From assembly GCA_913030605.1 (NCBI GenBank), contig CAJWEZ010000035.1, positions 1 through 46,250 of the forward strand: a DNA stretch of 46,250 bases, given 5' to 3'. This document shows, piece by piece, positions 24,992 to 34,169 of the stretch. Numbering within the stretch: the first letter of the stretch is position 1; every line of letters starts with the position of its first letter. This stretch comes from an uncultured Spirochaeta sp. GTDB lineage: Bacteria > Spirochaetota > Spirochaetia > DSM-27196 > Alkalispirochaetaceae. The translations under genes and the position numbers were made by a program. The notes beneath the pieces were generated by a model. That model worked only from the letters and a program-made list of their open reading frames with translations. It searched no databases and was not told the DNA's origin.

Positions 24992-25953
24992 CGCCGGGGT
25001 GCGTCGGAAAATATTCGACTCACCCGGTGCCCGGGCTCCGGCTCGTCCATCTCCAGGAACGTCGCGTCGGAGACCGGGTTTTCGGTGGCGTCGGCGCGAC
25101 GGGAGAACGTCGCGCGCAGGGCCGGGTCGCCGCGTCGCCGGTGCGACTCTCCGTCCGTCCGCAGGACCGGAAGCGATTCAAACAGATACTGCGTGTACGG
25201 GTGGCGACGGTTGGCCATGAGCGTCCGGGCCGGCGCCTCCTCCACCAGGACCCCGCGATACATCACCCCGATCCGATCGCTCACGTATCCCACCACCGCC
25301 AGGTCGTGGGCGATAAAGATCATCGTCAGGCCGCGCTCCTCGCGCAGACGCAGGAGCAGATTGAGGATCTGCCCCTGAATCGATACGTCCAGCGCGCTCA
25401 CCACCTCGTCGCAGATCAGGACCTCGGGCTGCGTGATCAGCGCCCGGGCAATCGATATCCGCTGACGCTGCCCCCCGGAGAAATCCGCCGGCCGCCGATC
25501 CAGGTCGCCGACGGACAGTCCGACCTCCTGAATGAGCGACCGCGCCTCCTCCTCGGCGCGGCTTCGGCCGGGCCAGCGGGGAGAGTAGCGGTATCCCGAC
25601 AGCAGCACCTCCCGGATGCTGAGACGCGGGTTGAGCGAACGCGCAGGGTCCTGGAACACGTAGCGCACGCGACTCCGGAGTGCGGCGAGGTCGGCCCGGC
25701 CGATTCCCGCGAGCCGGAATTCCCGGCCGTCGCGACTGCGAAACAGAATGTTGCCGCCGGTAAGGCGCTCCATGCGAACCAGCAGGCGCGCGGTGGTCGT
25801 CTTGCCGCAGCCGGACTCCCCCACGAGCCCGTAGATCTCTCCGGGTTCCACACGGAAATCAACACCGTTGACCGCGAACACCTTGTGCTCCTCCCGGGCG
25901 AAGAATCCCGCCTCCAGCGGATAGTGCTTCACGATGCTGTCAAAGTGGATCAT
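24988..25953 (-). CDS. oppF: Peptide ABC transporter ATPase (OppF-like)
   Basis: A 321-residue ATP-binding subunit of an oligopeptide or nickel-type ABC importer. Walker [20 protein letters not shown], signature [15 protein letters not shown] and Walker [15 protein letters not shown] are in order; the C-terminal peptide-transporter domain ([10 protein letters not shown]) is present. The start at 25953 is fixed by GGAGGGG upstream, by the family N-terminus [13 protein letters not shown], and by an ATGA overlap with the oppD stop. It pairs with OppD beneath the membrane to power uptake. An upstream extension of the frame to 26025 is not used. Confidence 0.92.
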   Translation of the reverse strand: MIHFDSIVKHYPLEAGFFAREEHKVFAVNGVDFRVEPGEIYGLVGESGCGKTTTARLLVRMERLTGGNILFRSRDGREFRLAGIGRADLAALRSRVRYVFQDPARSLNPRLSIREVLLSGYRYSPRWPGRSRAEEEARSLIQEVGLSVGDLDRRPADFSGGQRQRISIARALITQPEVLICDEVVSALDVSIQGQILNLLLRLREERGLTMIFIAHDLAVVGYVSDRIGVMYRGVLVEEAPARTLMANRRHPYTQYLFESLPVLRTDGESHRRRGDPALRATFSRRADATENPVSDATFLEMDEPEPGHRVSRIFSDAPRR

Positions 25954-26918
25954 TTGGGCCCCTCCACGATGCATCGCACCCGGCTTCCTCCGTCCGTGCG
26001 AATCTCCGGGATCGCCTCCCGACACCCCGGCTTCGCCAGCGGGCAGCGTGGCGCGAAGGGGCAGCCCGGCTCCGGCGCCATCGGGTTGGGGGGCGCTCCG
26101 GAGAGGATGAACAGGGACTGCTGGCTGTGGTGCGCCCCGAACGGCACGAGGCTCGCCAGGAGCCCCGCCGTGTACGGGTGTCGCGGGGAGCGGAGGACGT
26201 CCACGGTGCGCCCCTCCTCCATCACCAGACCGCCGTACATGACCACCAGCCGGTCCGCGAACGATGAGATGAGCGCAAGATTGTGGGTAATGAACAGGAT
26301 CGCCACGTTGCGCCGCCGGCGCAGCTCCAGGAGCAGATCCACGATCCCCGCCTGAATCGTCACATCCAGCGCCGTGGTCGGTTCATCGGCGATCAGAACC
26401 GTGGGATCACTGGCCAGGGCGTGGGCGATCATGATCCGCTGCAGGAGCCCTCCGGAAAACTGGTGCGGAAAGTTCTCCAGCCGCCGCTCCGGGTTGGTAA
26501 CGTGAACCTCCTCGAGGAGCCGGATCGAGCGTTCACGAATCTCATCCTCACCGAGGTCCGGCTGATGCGCGCGGATCGTCTCCGCCAGGGACTTTCCGAT
26601 CGAGTAGATCGGGTCGAAGGACCGGCCCGGCTCCTGGAAGATCATCGCCACCTCGCGACCGCGGAACCGCCGCAGCTCCTCCCCGTCCAGGGCCAGGACG
26701 CTGCGGTCGCGGAAACGGATGTCGCCGGCGGCGATCCGGCCGTTCGCCGGGATGATCCGCAGGATCGACTGCGCCGTCACGCTCTTGCCGCTTCCGCTCT
26801 CGCCGACGATGCCCACCACTTCTCCCGCGTCCAGCGTGAAACTGACGTCGCGAACGGCGTGCAGCAGGCCTCCACCGGTGGCGAAGTCAACCGACAGGTT
26901 CTCCACGGTCAGAATCAT
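25950..26918 (-). CDS. oppD: Peptide ABC transporter ATPase (OppD-like)
   Basis: A 322-residue ATPase subunit. Walker A is [19 protein letters not shown] (near residue 35), the signature [15 protein letters not shown] and Walker [15 protein letters not shown]. The C-terminal oligopeptide domain contains four cysteines ([16 protein letters not shown]), the iron-sulfur-like motif recalled in OppD/DppD. The ATG at 26918 overlaps the oppC stop (ATGA). A continuing open frame upstream to 28034 lies antisense-in-phase over oppC and is arginine- and glycine-rich, so it is not coding. Confidence 0.92.
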   Translation of the reverse strand: MILTVENLSVDFATGGGLLHAVRDVSFTLDAGEVVGIVGESGSGKSVTAQSILRIIPANGRIAAGDIRFRDRSVLALDGEELRRFRGREVAMIFQEPGRSFDPIYSIGKSLAETIRAHQPDLGEDEIRERSIRLLEEVHVTNPERRLENFPHQFSGGLLQRIMIAHALASDPTVLIADEPTTALDVTIQAGIVDLLLELRRRRNVAILFITHNLALISSFADRLVVMYGGLVMEEGRTVDVLRSPRHPYTAGLLASLVPFGAHHSQQSLFILSGAPPNPMAPEPGCPFAPRCPLAKPGCREAIPEIRTDGGSRVRCIVEGPK

Positions 26919-28021
26919 GAGCCGAGTCTCCGTTCGCGGTAGTACGGGTCCAGGACGTCGCGCAGCAGATCGCCGAGGAAGTTGAACGCCAGGGTGGTAA
27001 GCAGGAGGAAGAGCCCCGGGTACAGAAACCACGGAAAGCTGCGCAGGTTGGAGAGCGTTGTCACCTCCCGATTGAGCAAACTCCCCCAGCTCACCGCGGG
27101 ATCCACGATCCCCAACCCCAGGTAGCTCAGAACCGTTTCCCCGAGGATGAATCCCGGAATCCCCAGGGTGATCGACACGATCAGGATCGATGCCATCTGC
27201 GGGATGATGTGCCGGAAGATGATCACCAGCGCCGGAATGCTCTCGAGTTGCGCGTTGATTACGAAATCCTCGCGCTTGATGCTGTGCACGAGTCCGCGAA
27301 TCAGCCGCGCACTTCCCGGCCACCCCACGAAGGAGAGGATCACCGTAATGAGGATGAACGACTGCCCGGAATCCATGTCCCGGGACAGCAGGCTCCGCAG
27401 AAACAGGATCAGATACAGCCCGGGTATCAGAATCACGAACTCCGCCACCCGCATGATCAGCCAGTCCGCAAACCCGCCAAAGTATCCCGCCAGACCGCCA
27501 AGGACGATCGCCAGGGTCAGGGAGATCGCGATTCCGATGAAACCGATCGTCAGTGAGATCCGGCTCCCGTAGAGAATGCGGGTAAAGAGGTCCCGTCCAA
27601 GGTTGTCGGCCCCCATCAGGTACACCGGGTACGTGCGCCCCGCGGCGCTCCAGTCGGCGCTGTACCCGGGGTACGCCTCCTCGGTACCGAAGAGGTGCAC
27701 AGACGCCGGAAACAGGCCCCACATGCGGTACTCCGGCCCCTGCACAAAGAGCTTCACCGGGACGTACTCGCCCCGGATCGGGGCGTAGCGCCAGTTGATC
27801 TCGTCGACCAGAGCGTACTTCTGTATCTGCAGGCGCAATCCCAGCTCCGAAGACCAGAGCCGCACGTTCGGCGGGTGGTAGGCGCTCTCGCGAAACACCG
27901 TTGTCGGTGCGTACGGCGAGAGCACCTCGGCGAAGATCATCCCGCCGTAGAGCAGCACCAACACCACCAGCGAGGCCGCCGCCACCGGCCGCCGGAACAG
28001 GACCCTCCAGAACCGCTTCAT
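26915..28021 (-). CDS. oppC: Peptide ABC transporter permease (OppC-like)
   Basis: A 368-residue inner-membrane permease. The first helix (VAAASLVVLVLLYGGMIFAE) is followed by a long periplasmic insert of about 110 residues rich in Tyr and Trp, then MGADNLGRDLFTRILYGSRI, the family entry motif, and five further helices with the EAA coupling loop (VINAQLESIPALVIIFRHI). Typical OppC is about 300 residues; the extra length is all in the periplasmic insert, as in some spirochaete and Thermotoga-type transporters. It overlaps oppB and oppD by ATGA at both ends. Confidence 0.9.
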   Translation of the reverse strand: MKRFWRVLFRRPVAAASLVVLVLLYGGMIFAEVLSPYAPTTVFRESAYHPPNVRLWSSELGLRLQIQKYALVDEINWRYAPIRGEYVPVKLFVQGPEYRMWGLFPASVHLFGTEEAYPGYSADWSAAGRTYPVYLMGADNLGRDLFTRILYGSRISLTIGFIGIAISLTLAIVLGGLAGYFGGFADWLIMRVAEFVILIPGLYLILFLRSLLSRDMDSGQSFILITVILSFVGWPGSARLIRGLVHSIKREDFVINAQLESIPALVIIFRHIIPQMASILIVSITLGIPGFILGETVLSYLGLGIVDPAVSWGSLLNREVTTLSNLRSFPWFLYPGLFLLLTTLAFNFLGDLLRDVLDPYYRERRLGS

Positions 28022-29142
28022 CGATCCGCTCCAAACCGGATCCGGGGATCCACCACCGCCAGCAGGATGTCGCTCACGATCATGCCGAAAAGGACCAGAA
28101 AGCTGATGAACATGATGTTCGCCAGCACCAGGTTGATGTCCTCCTGCCGCACCGCCTCGTACATCAGGCGCCCGATCCCGGGGTAGGAGAAGATGATCTC
28201 CAGGATGAGGGAGCCGGAGAAGAGGCTCGCGAAGAGGTTGGCGCTGGAGGTGATGTAGGGGTTGAGCGTGTTACGGAAAGCGTGGGCGAAGTAGACACGC
28301 CGTTCGCTGATACCACGGCTCCGCAGGCTGGTGATGTAGGGCTGTCCCAGCTGATCCAGCATCGTGGCGCGAATCATGCGCATCGTACCGCCGATCCCGC
28401 CGAGAAACGCGCCGATCAGCGGCAGGAGAATGTGGTACAGGTAGCTGAAGGCGAAGCGCACCGGTGCCTCGGAGGCGGGGAAGTCCGGATAGGCGGTGAT
28501 GGGAAACAGCCCCGACACCGCGCCGAAAAGCTGCAACAGGATGAGCAGCAGGATCCCGGGAAAGGCGTGCAGGAACAGCGCCACCAGCGTCGCTACCACG
28601 TCGGTCCGCGTCCCCACTTTCGAGCTGAAGTAGATCCCCAGCGCAAAACTGATCACGGTGAGAAAAAACAGCGAGATCAGGTTGAGGATCAGAGAGTTCA
28701 TCATACGGTCGCGGATCAGGAAGAGGATCGGTGCCCGGCTGATCAGACTGCGGCCCAGGTCGTGGTCCACGAACACCCGCCGCAGCCAGGTGAAATACTG
28801 CACGTAAAACGGATCGTCGAGCCCCAGCCGCTCCCGGGCCACGGCGATCGCCTCCTCGGTGTACTGGTTGTCGTTCTGCCGGAACTCCGAGTTCATGAGC
28901 ATCTGGCTGCGAACGTAGTTGTCCACGATGTCGCCCGGCGAGAGCGCCATGAGCCCGAATACGGCGAACCCCAGGATGAAGAGGATCGTGACCATGGACA
29001 CGACACGGCTGACGATGAACGCCGCCAGGGGATGCGCGGCACGGAAACGCAGGTAGGGTGCCGCCACCTGCTGCGCGCCCCGGCGAAACGCCGACGGCCG
29101 CTCAGCCGGCGCGTCGGGTCCGGCGTGGTCTGCGGGATCCAT
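28018..29142 (-). CDS. oppB: Peptide ABC transporter permease (OppB-like)
   Basis: A 374-residue inner-membrane permease with six hydrophobic segments. A hydrophilic N-terminal tail of about 40 residues (MDPADHAGPDAPAERPSAF) precedes the first helix (VSMVTILFILGFAVFGLMAL), and the EAA-type loop ITSLRSRGISERRVYFAHAF is present. The start at 29142 shares one base with the oppA stop (TGATG), giving coupled translation. A small reach of extra frame upstream to 29208 is antisense to the oppA end and not needed. It forms the channel with OppC. Confidence 0.9.
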   Translation of the reverse strand: MDPADHAGPDAPAERPSAFRRGAQQVAAPYLRFRAAHPLAAFIVSRVVSMVTILFILGFAVFGLMALSPGDIVDNYVRSQMLMNSEFRQNDNQYTEEAIAVARERLGLDDPFYVQYFTWLRRVFVDHDLGRSLISRAPILFLIRDRMMNSLILNLISLFFLTVISFALGIYFSSKVGTRTDVVATLVALFLHAFPGILLLILLQLFGAVSGLFPITAYPDFPASEAPVRFAFSYLYHILLPLIGAFLGGIGGTMRMIRATMLDQLGQPYITSLRSRGISERRVYFAHAFRNTLNPYITSSANLFASLFSGSLILEIIFSYPGIGRLMYEAVRQEDINLVLANIMFISFLVLFGMIVSDILLAVVDPRIRFGADR

Positions 29143-30965
29143 CACGGTGCGAGGTAGAGGTAGTCGGTGTCCAGGCCGCCGAGGGTGTCGTAGAACACGT
29201 TCTGCCACTTGTCCCGGATCGCCAGGAACGAGTACGGATGGACGATGTAGAACAGCGGGAGCTCCGTGAGCAGGATGCGCTGCATCTCGCCGTAGAGTTC
29301 GCGGCCCCGTTCCTCATCGATCGTGAAGCGGACCTGGTTGTAGAGGTCGTCGACCCGTGCCTCCCACTCCGTCGCCGGCTCAGCCTGCAGCGGGTGCCAG
29401 ATATGGAAGTTGCCGCTGGATTGCCAGACGTTGCTGCCGCCGCTGGGCCAGTAGTTGGCGCCCAGTGCCACCGTCGCGACCTCCCAGTCGTAGGTGCTGG
29501 TGAGGCGCTCCACCAGGTTCTGGAAGTCGATCGGCCGCACGTTGGCGGTGATGCCAACCTCGGAGAGTTCGTCGGCGAAGACGGTGGCGACGTCGATCCC
29601 GGTCTGGTTCTCCGCCCCCATGTTGATGTCGAACTCCACCTGGTTGCCGTCGGCGTCGTACATGAGTCCGTCGTCCCCGCGGGTCATACCGATGGAGGCC
29701 AGAAGCTCCAGCGCCCGTTCCGGGTCGTAGGTGTACTCCAGCTTGATGTCCGGGTCGAAGTACATGTTGGCCGTGGCGGCGAAGTACTCCGCCGGCGCCG
29801 CAAGCCCGCGGTACACCTGTTGCGCGATCCGCGGTCGATTGAGCAGGCTGCTCATCGCCTGGCGGAACTCGGTCTGCGTAAACCACGAGAATTTCACCGG
29901 ATCAAGGTTCTCAGGGTTCTGATTGAAGACAAAGAAGCCTGATCCCAGGGACTCTCCGCCGTTGTAGACGGTGTAGTCCGGGTTCTCGACTCCGAGAAGC
30001 TCCTCCAGCTGTTCCGGCCGCACGGAATGGGCGTCCTTGGTTCCCTCGCGGAAGAGCAGATACTCGGTGTTGTCGTCGGGGACGATCCGGTAGATGATGC
30101 GCTCCACATACGGGAGCCCCGTGCCGGCGTCGTCGGTCTTCCAGTAGTTGGGGTTGCGCTGCATCACCACCCGGACTCCCGGCGTGTACTCCACGATGTG
30201 GTACGGACCGACGCTGGGAATCGTGGTGACGTCGGTGTCCACCGAGTGCACGTTGAGCACGCCCTCCACGCCACCGTCGCGCTTTGCCGGTTCGTAGATG
30301 TACTGCGGCCAGACCGTCATGTTCGACTGTAGGATCGGGTTGGCCACGATCCGGGGGAAGTTGAACGCCACCGTGCGGTTGTCGATCTTCTCGACGGTGA
30401 CCCGGGCCTGCGATCCGTCGGGCATGTCGACAAACTGGCCCGGGTAACCCGGCAGCTGGAGATCCGGGTCGCCCTCGATCTCGTCGTACCAGAACACGAT
30501 ATCGTCGGCGGTGACGGGTACCCAGCTCTCGGGGTCCGAGTCCGGCGTGGTCCAGAAGAGATCGTCGCGCAGTGTGTAGATCACCCGAAGGGTATCGGCC
30601 TCCTCGTTGACCTCAACCTCGAAGGTGGCGAGCTCCGGCTCGAACTCCCGGGTGTAGGCATCGTAGCTCGCGAGATAGGTGGTCAGGGAGTCCACGATCG
30701 TGCGGGTATCGGCATCCCGGGCGGTGAGATCGTTGAACGTCTTGGGATCGTTGTTGATCGCCGAAATGTACTCGCCGCCCACCTGACCGATTTCGAAGTC
30801 CGGAGGCCCTGGCCTTGAAACCGTCTGGTCCAGCAGCGCGTTCCGACTGTCAGATCGCTGCTGCGCCGCCTCCTCTACCGTCACCTCGTCTGCGCCACCG
30901 CATGAGCCGAGGAACACCACCATCGCCACCACCGCGGCGACGCCACCCGTCATGGATACTCTCAT
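29142..30965 (-). CDS. oppA: Oligopeptide-binding lipoprotein (OppA-like, SBP family 5)
   Basis: A 607-residue solute-binding protein. Residues 1-22 form a lipoprotein signal with lipobox LGSC. The family 5 fold follows, with YLASYDAYTREFEPELATFE near residue 105 and the characteristic RIIYRIVPDDNTEYLLFREG near 295. It captures peptides (or another ligand, as family 5 members also bind nickel or sugars) at the outer face of the inner membrane. A TATAAT box 10 nt upstream makes the ATG at 30965 the likely start with a leader of only about 3 nt. It is the first gene of the five-gene opp operon, in which every junction overlaps. Confidence 0.9.
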   Translation of the reverse strand: MRVSMTGGVAAVVAMVVFLGSCGGADEVTVEEAAQQRSDSRNALLDQTVSRPGPPDFEIGQVGGEYISAINNDPKTFNDLTARDADTRTIVDSLTTYLASYDAYTREFEPELATFEVEVNEEADTLRVIYTLRDDLFWTTPDSDPESWVPVTADDIVFWYDEIEGDPDLQLPGYPGQFVDMPDGSQARVTVEKIDNRTVAFNFPRIVANPILQSNMTVWPQYIYEPAKRDGGVEGVLNVHSVDTDVTTIPSVGPYHIVEYTPGVRVVMQRNPNYWKTDDAGTGLPYVERIIYRIVPDDNTEYLLFREGTKDAHSVRPEQLEELLGVENPDYTVYNGGESLGSGFFVFNQNPENLDPVKFSWFTQTEFRQAMSSLLNRPRIAQQVYRGLAAPAEYFAATANMYFDPDIKLEYTYDPERALELLASIGMTRGDDGLMYDADGNQVEFDINMGAENQTGIDVATVFADELSEVGITANVRPIDFQNLVERLTSTYDWEVATVALGANYWPSGGSNVWQSSGNFHIWHPLQAEPATEWEARVDDLYNQVRFTIDEERGRELYGEMQRILLTELPLFYIVHPYSFLAIRDKWQNVFYDTLGGLDTDYLYLAP

Positions 30966-30975
30966 ATTGCGTATG

Positions 30976-30981
30976 ATTATA
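30976..30981 (-). promoter_or_regulatory. -10 box of the opp operon
   Basis: A consensus TATAAT on the minus strand, 10 nt before the oppA ATG. The -35 position falls in the terminator stem of the upstream PTS operon and is poor (GGCCGC), so activation or an extended -10 contact may be needed. Confidence 0.6.
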
Positions 30982-30982
30982 C

Positions 30983-31017
30983 AAAACCGGCGGGGTCGGC
31001 GGCCATGGCCCCGCCGG
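30983..31017 (-). terminator. Rho-independent terminator of the PTS operon
   Basis: Read on the minus strand, CCGGCGGGG (arm at 31009-31017) pairs with CCCCGCCGG (30987-30995), with an inner GGCC/GGCC element in the loop, followed by TTTT (30983-30986). It lies directly after ptsH and immediately before the opp -10 box. Confidence 0.85.
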
Positions 31018-31023
31018 CGAAAC

Positions 31024-31308
31024 TCAGATCTTCACCTGCGGATTGACCGTCTCGAAGTTGGACGTGATCAGCGTTTCGAGGTCCTTGAGGGCCTCTTCCT
31101 CATCGGGACCGTCGGCCTCGATACGGACCTCCTGCCCCTGCGACACGTTCAGCAGAATCACCTTGATGATGTTCTTGGCGTCGGCGGATTTGGTTCCCTT
31201 GTGCACCGTGATCGTACTCTCGTACAGCTTGGCGGTCCGGACGAAGAGGTCCGCCGGACGGCTGTGCAACCCGGTGTCGTTCTGCACGGTCAGTGTCGTA
31301 TCGGTCAT
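31024..31308 (-). CDS. ptsH: HPr-type PTS phosphocarrier
   Basis: A 94-residue HPr. The phosphorylated histidine is H15 in TGLHSRPAD. The segment that carries the regulatory Ser46 in Gram-positive HPr reads SADAKNIIKVILLNV here, with asparagine at exactly residue 46, so control by HPr kinase is not expected. HPr passes phosphate from Enzyme I to IIA. GAAGGAG stands 6 nt before the ATG at 31308, which rules out the TTG two codons upstream. It is the last gene of the PTS operon, 36 nt after the DeoR regulator gene and just before the terminator. Its place beside its own EI suggests a dedicated carrier. Confidence 0.9.
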   Translation of the reverse strand: MTDTTLTVQNDTGLHSRPADLFVRTAKLYESTITVHKGTKSADAKNIIKVILLNVSQGQEVRIEADGPDEEEALKDLETLITSNFETVNPQVKI

Positions 31309-31344
31309 GGTCAACTCCTTCGCTCGTAACTTGGATCGCGCGGC

Positions 31345-32118
31345 TCAAACCAGCGCCACCGGGATTCCCTGATCCCGGATGAAGTCCACGTAGTCCCGCG
31401 GTGCGTCGGTGTCGGTCACCACCAGCGACATGCGCCCGATGTCGGCGACACGGTTGTACCGTGCCCGCCCGAACTTGCGCGAATCGAGCGCCAGAATGAT
31501 CCGGTCCGACACATCCATCATCTGTCGGACGACCGCCACCATCGGTGTTTCGAACACGGTAATGCCGTGCTCCAGGTCGAGCCCGTCCGCAGACATCACC
31601 AGCGTGTGTTTCCGGTGACAGTGCCGGAAGTACTCGTAGCCGGAGTCCGGGCCCACCGTGTGCTGGTGCCAGACCTCCCCGCCCAGGATCACGGTGCGGA
31701 TGTTGTCCGCCACGCTCGTCTCCACCGCCAGCTCCAGGGAGTTGGTGATGATCCGAAAGCGGCGGTCGGTAATTCCGCTCATGATCTTCCCGGCCAGGAA
31801 TGTGGTGGTTCCCGGGCCGATCAGGATGTCGTCCTGGTCGCGGACCAGCTCGGTACAGTACTCGGCGATGCGTATCTTTTCCGCGATCGCCTGACCGGCA
31901 CTGGAGGGATCCACCGCCCCCGTGAGCTCGGTCTGGTACAGGACGCCGCCACCCACCGTCTGGACCACGGCCTCCTGCTTTTCCAGTTCCTTGATGTCGC
32001 GGCGGATCGTCGCGGTGGATACGTCAAAGAACTGCGACAACTGGTCGATCGATACCTGCTTCTCGACCTTGATCTTGTTGAGCAGACGCGTAAGCCGTTG
32101 CTTGCGGTTTTCCGCCAT
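31345..32118 (-). CDS. DeoR-family transcriptional regulator
   Basis: A 257-residue DeoR repressor. The N-terminal winged helix (RLTRLLNKIKVEKQVSIDQL and DVSTATIRRDIKELEKQ, residues 8-48) is followed by the DeoR effector domain (ILIGPGTTTFLAGK, near 97-110; LALDSRKFGR near 215), which senses phosphorylated sugars. It lies inside the PTS operon between the IIB and HPr genes and is the likely local regulator. Candidate targets are the repeated TGCAAA elements upstream of the IIC gene. No Shine-Dalgarno is close to the ATG (GAGGGG lies about 16 nt away), so expression may be low. Confidence 0.88.
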   Translation of the reverse strand: MAENRKQRLTRLLNKIKVEKQVSIDQLSQFFDVSTATIRRDIKELEKQEAVVQTVGGGVLYQTELTGAVDPSSAGQAIAEKIRIAEYCTELVRDQDDILIGPGTTTFLAGKIMSGITDRRFRIITNSLELAVETSVADNIRTVILGGEVWHQHTVGPDSGYEYFRHCHRKHTLVMSADGLDLEHGITVFETPMVAVVRQMMDVSDRIILALDSRKFGRARYNRVADIGRMSLVVTDTDAPRDYVDFIRDQGIPVALV

Positions 32119-32138
32119 AGCCAGCTGCGCGGGGCCCC

Positions 32139-32426
32139 TCAGTCTTTCAGGTATTCGACGATCTTCTCGATGTCCTTCTCGATGCCCACGCCGGTGAGGA
32201 ACGACACCGAATGGATCACCGGAACGTCGCCGGTTCCCGACACGAACGTTGTCGTCACCACGAGGTCGTGCCCCTCAACCTTTGAGGGAACCTCGGCGGC
32301 CTTGCACTGGGTCGTCTCGACCGGGATATTCCGCTTGCCGAGTTCCTCTTCAATCTTCCGGGCGACCACGGTCGATGTCGCGATCGCCGTGCCGCACGCT
32401 ACCAGGATTCGTTTTTTCTGTGCCAT
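32139..32426 (-). CDS. PTS sugar transporter subunit IIB (galactitol/lactose-like)
   Basis: A 95-residue IIB protein of the GatB/SgaB type. The phosphorylated cysteine is C11 in ILVACGTAIATSTVV. It accepts phosphate from IIA and passes it to the sugar bound by IIC. AAGGAG lies about 11 nt before the ATG. It begins 8 nt after the EI gene and is followed by the regulator gene. Subtype is galactitol family by the loop CGTAIATS and by the IIC partner; the actual sugar is not known. Confidence 0.88.
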   Translation of the reverse strand: MAQKKRILVACGTAIATSTVVARKIEEELGKRNIPVETTQCKAAEVPSKVEGHDLVVTTTFVSGTGDVPVIHSVSFLTGVGIEKDIEKIVEYLKD

Positions 32427-32434
32427 GTGAGCGG

Positions 32435-34165
32435 TTACTCCTTTGACGCGTAGTACTGCTCCAATAATGCTTTTATTTCCGTATGCGAGTCCAGAGAGAG
32501 CACCCGCTCAGCGAGCTGTGCGGCCTCGGATTTTTTCGTGTTGCGGATGAGCCAGATCGCTTCCGGCAACAACGACGGACTCATGCTCAGTTCGGTCACC
32601 CCCAGTCCGACAAGCGCCGGAATGGCCAGCGGGTTCCCGCCGAGCTCGCCGCAGATTCCAACCCACCGTCCGTGGCGTTCGGCTGCGGCACTCACCTCCC
32701 GAATCGCCCGGAACACCGAGGGATCGAAGGTGCGGTAGTACTGCTCGATCTCGCCGTTGAGACGGTCGGCGGCCATCAGGTACTGGGTGAGGTCGTTGGT
32801 CCCGACGCTGAAAAACGATACCCGCCGGGCCAGGGTGTCGGCCACCCACACCGCCGACGGGATCTCGATCATGATGCCGATCTCCAGGTCGGGGTCGTAG
32901 GAGAGGCCCTCCATGTCGAGCTCCGCCTTGGCCCGCTCGACCATCGAGAGCGCCTCGTCCAGTTCCGGCACGCCACCCACCATAGGAAACATCAGTTTCA
33001 CGTTCCCGAGGGTGCTGGCCCGCAGAATGGCGCGGAGTTGCGTCCGAAACAGGTTGGGCCGCGACAGACTCAACCGGAGCGCCCGGTTGCCAAGAAAGGG
33101 GTTGTCCTCCTTCCCGAGCGGAATGGACGGAATCTGCTTGTCGCCGCCCACATCGAGCGTTCGTATGACCACGAACCCCTCGCGGAACGCCTCCGCCGCC
33201 CGTCGGTACGCCTGGTACTGGGCGTCCTCGTCCGGAAGCTTGGCGGCGTTGAGAAAGAGAAACTCGCTGCGGTACAGACCGATGCTTCCCGCCCCGGCCT
33301 GCAGGGCCGGCTCGAGCTCCGCCGTGGAGCCCACGTTCGCCGACATGACGATCCGTAGCCCGTCGGGGGTGACGGCGTCCTGTCCGCGGAACTGCTCCAC
33401 CCGGTTTCGGTGCCGTTCGAGCTCCGTCTTTCGCACGTCCAGGGCGCGCTGGGTTTCGGCGTCGGGGTTGATGTGAATCCGTGCCTCGTCGATGTCGGAT
33501 GCGTCCAGGACCACCTCGTCGCGGTCCGCGATCTCACGAACCGCCCCCGGCACCCGCACCGCCGCGGGAATCCCCAGGTTCTTCGCCAGAATCGCCACGT
33601 GGGAGGTCGGCCCGCCACGCTCCGTGATCAGGCCGGCGACTCGCCGCGCATCCATCAGGACCGTGTCGCTCGGGTAGAGCTCCTCGGCCACGACGATGCT
33701 GTCCGGCTCCAGGTCGGCAAGACTGACCTCGGGAACGCCGAGCAGATTGCGCATGATCCGCTTGTGGACGTCATCGATATCGGCGCCGCGCCCCTTGTTG
33801 TAGTCGTCGTCACCGAGCTCGTCGAACAGCGCCCGGTAGTTGTCGAACACGGTGCGCAGCGCCGCCTCGGCGCAGACACCGGCCTCTCGGATTACCTCCT
33901 CCACCTCGCCCAGGATCGCGTCGTCCTCGGCGACCGTCTGCTGCGACCTGAAGATGTGGGCGTACTCGTCGCCGAGGGAGGCGCGTGTCTTCTCCTTGAG
34001 CGCCACCAGCTCTGAGACCGCCGCCTGTGCGGCCACGCGCAGTCGACCGATCTCCTGGTCGACGCCCGCCGCCGGACCATCCACCACGGGAAGGTCCGGA
34101 CGGGTGAAGAGGACCGCCGTACCGCGCGCGATCCCTGCCGACGCCGGAATGCCTCGCAGGGTCAT
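32435..34165 (-). CDS. ptsI: PTS Enzyme I (phosphoenolpyruvate-protein phosphotransferase)
   Basis: A 576-residue Enzyme I, almost exactly the family length. It takes phosphate from phosphoenolpyruvate onto H189 (in GGPTSHVAILAK) and passes it to HPr. The PEP-binding part shows RTLDVGGDKQIPSIPLG (near residue 330) and the catalytic cysteine in GICGELGGNP, where the commoner text is CGEMAGDP. The start at 34165 is 4 nt after the IIA stop, with GGGAAGTGAG just upstream; ATG at 34180 is possible. Its place between IIA and IIB is unusual, since EI and HPr are mostly encoded apart from sugar-specific parts. Confidence 0.93.
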   Translation of the reverse strand: MTLRGIPASAGIARGTAVLFTRPDLPVVDGPAAGVDQEIGRLRVAAQAAVSELVALKEKTRASLGDEYAHIFRSQQTVAEDDAILGEVEEVIREAGVCAEAALRTVFDNYRALFDELGDDDYNKGRGADIDDVHKRIMRNLLGVPEVSLADLEPDSIVVAEELYPSDTVLMDARRVAGLITERGGPTSHVAILAKNLGIPAAVRVPGAVREIADRDEVVLDASDIDEARIHINPDAETQRALDVRKTELERHRNRVEQFRGQDAVTPDGLRIVMSANVGSTAELEPALQAGAGSIGLYRSEFLFLNAAKLPDEDAQYQAYRRAAEAFREGFVVIRTLDVGGDKQIPSIPLGKEDNPFLGNRALRLSLSRPNLFRTQLRAILRASTLGNVKLMFPMVGGVPELDEALSMVERAKAELDMEGLSYDPDLEIGIMIEIPSAVWVADTLARRVSFFSVGTNDLTQYLMAADRLNGEIEQYYRTFDPSVFRAIREVSAAAERHGRWVGICGELGGNPLAIPALVGLGVTELSMSPSLLPEAIWLIRNTKKSEAAQLAERVLSLDSHTEIKALLEQYYASKE

Positions 34166-34169
34166 GATC

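Noticed and set aside
26919..28034. Extension of the oppD reading frame upstream over oppC
   Set aside because: The extension is Gly/Arg-rich and same-strand overlapping with a clear permease; the ATGA junction at 26915-26918 gives the proper start.
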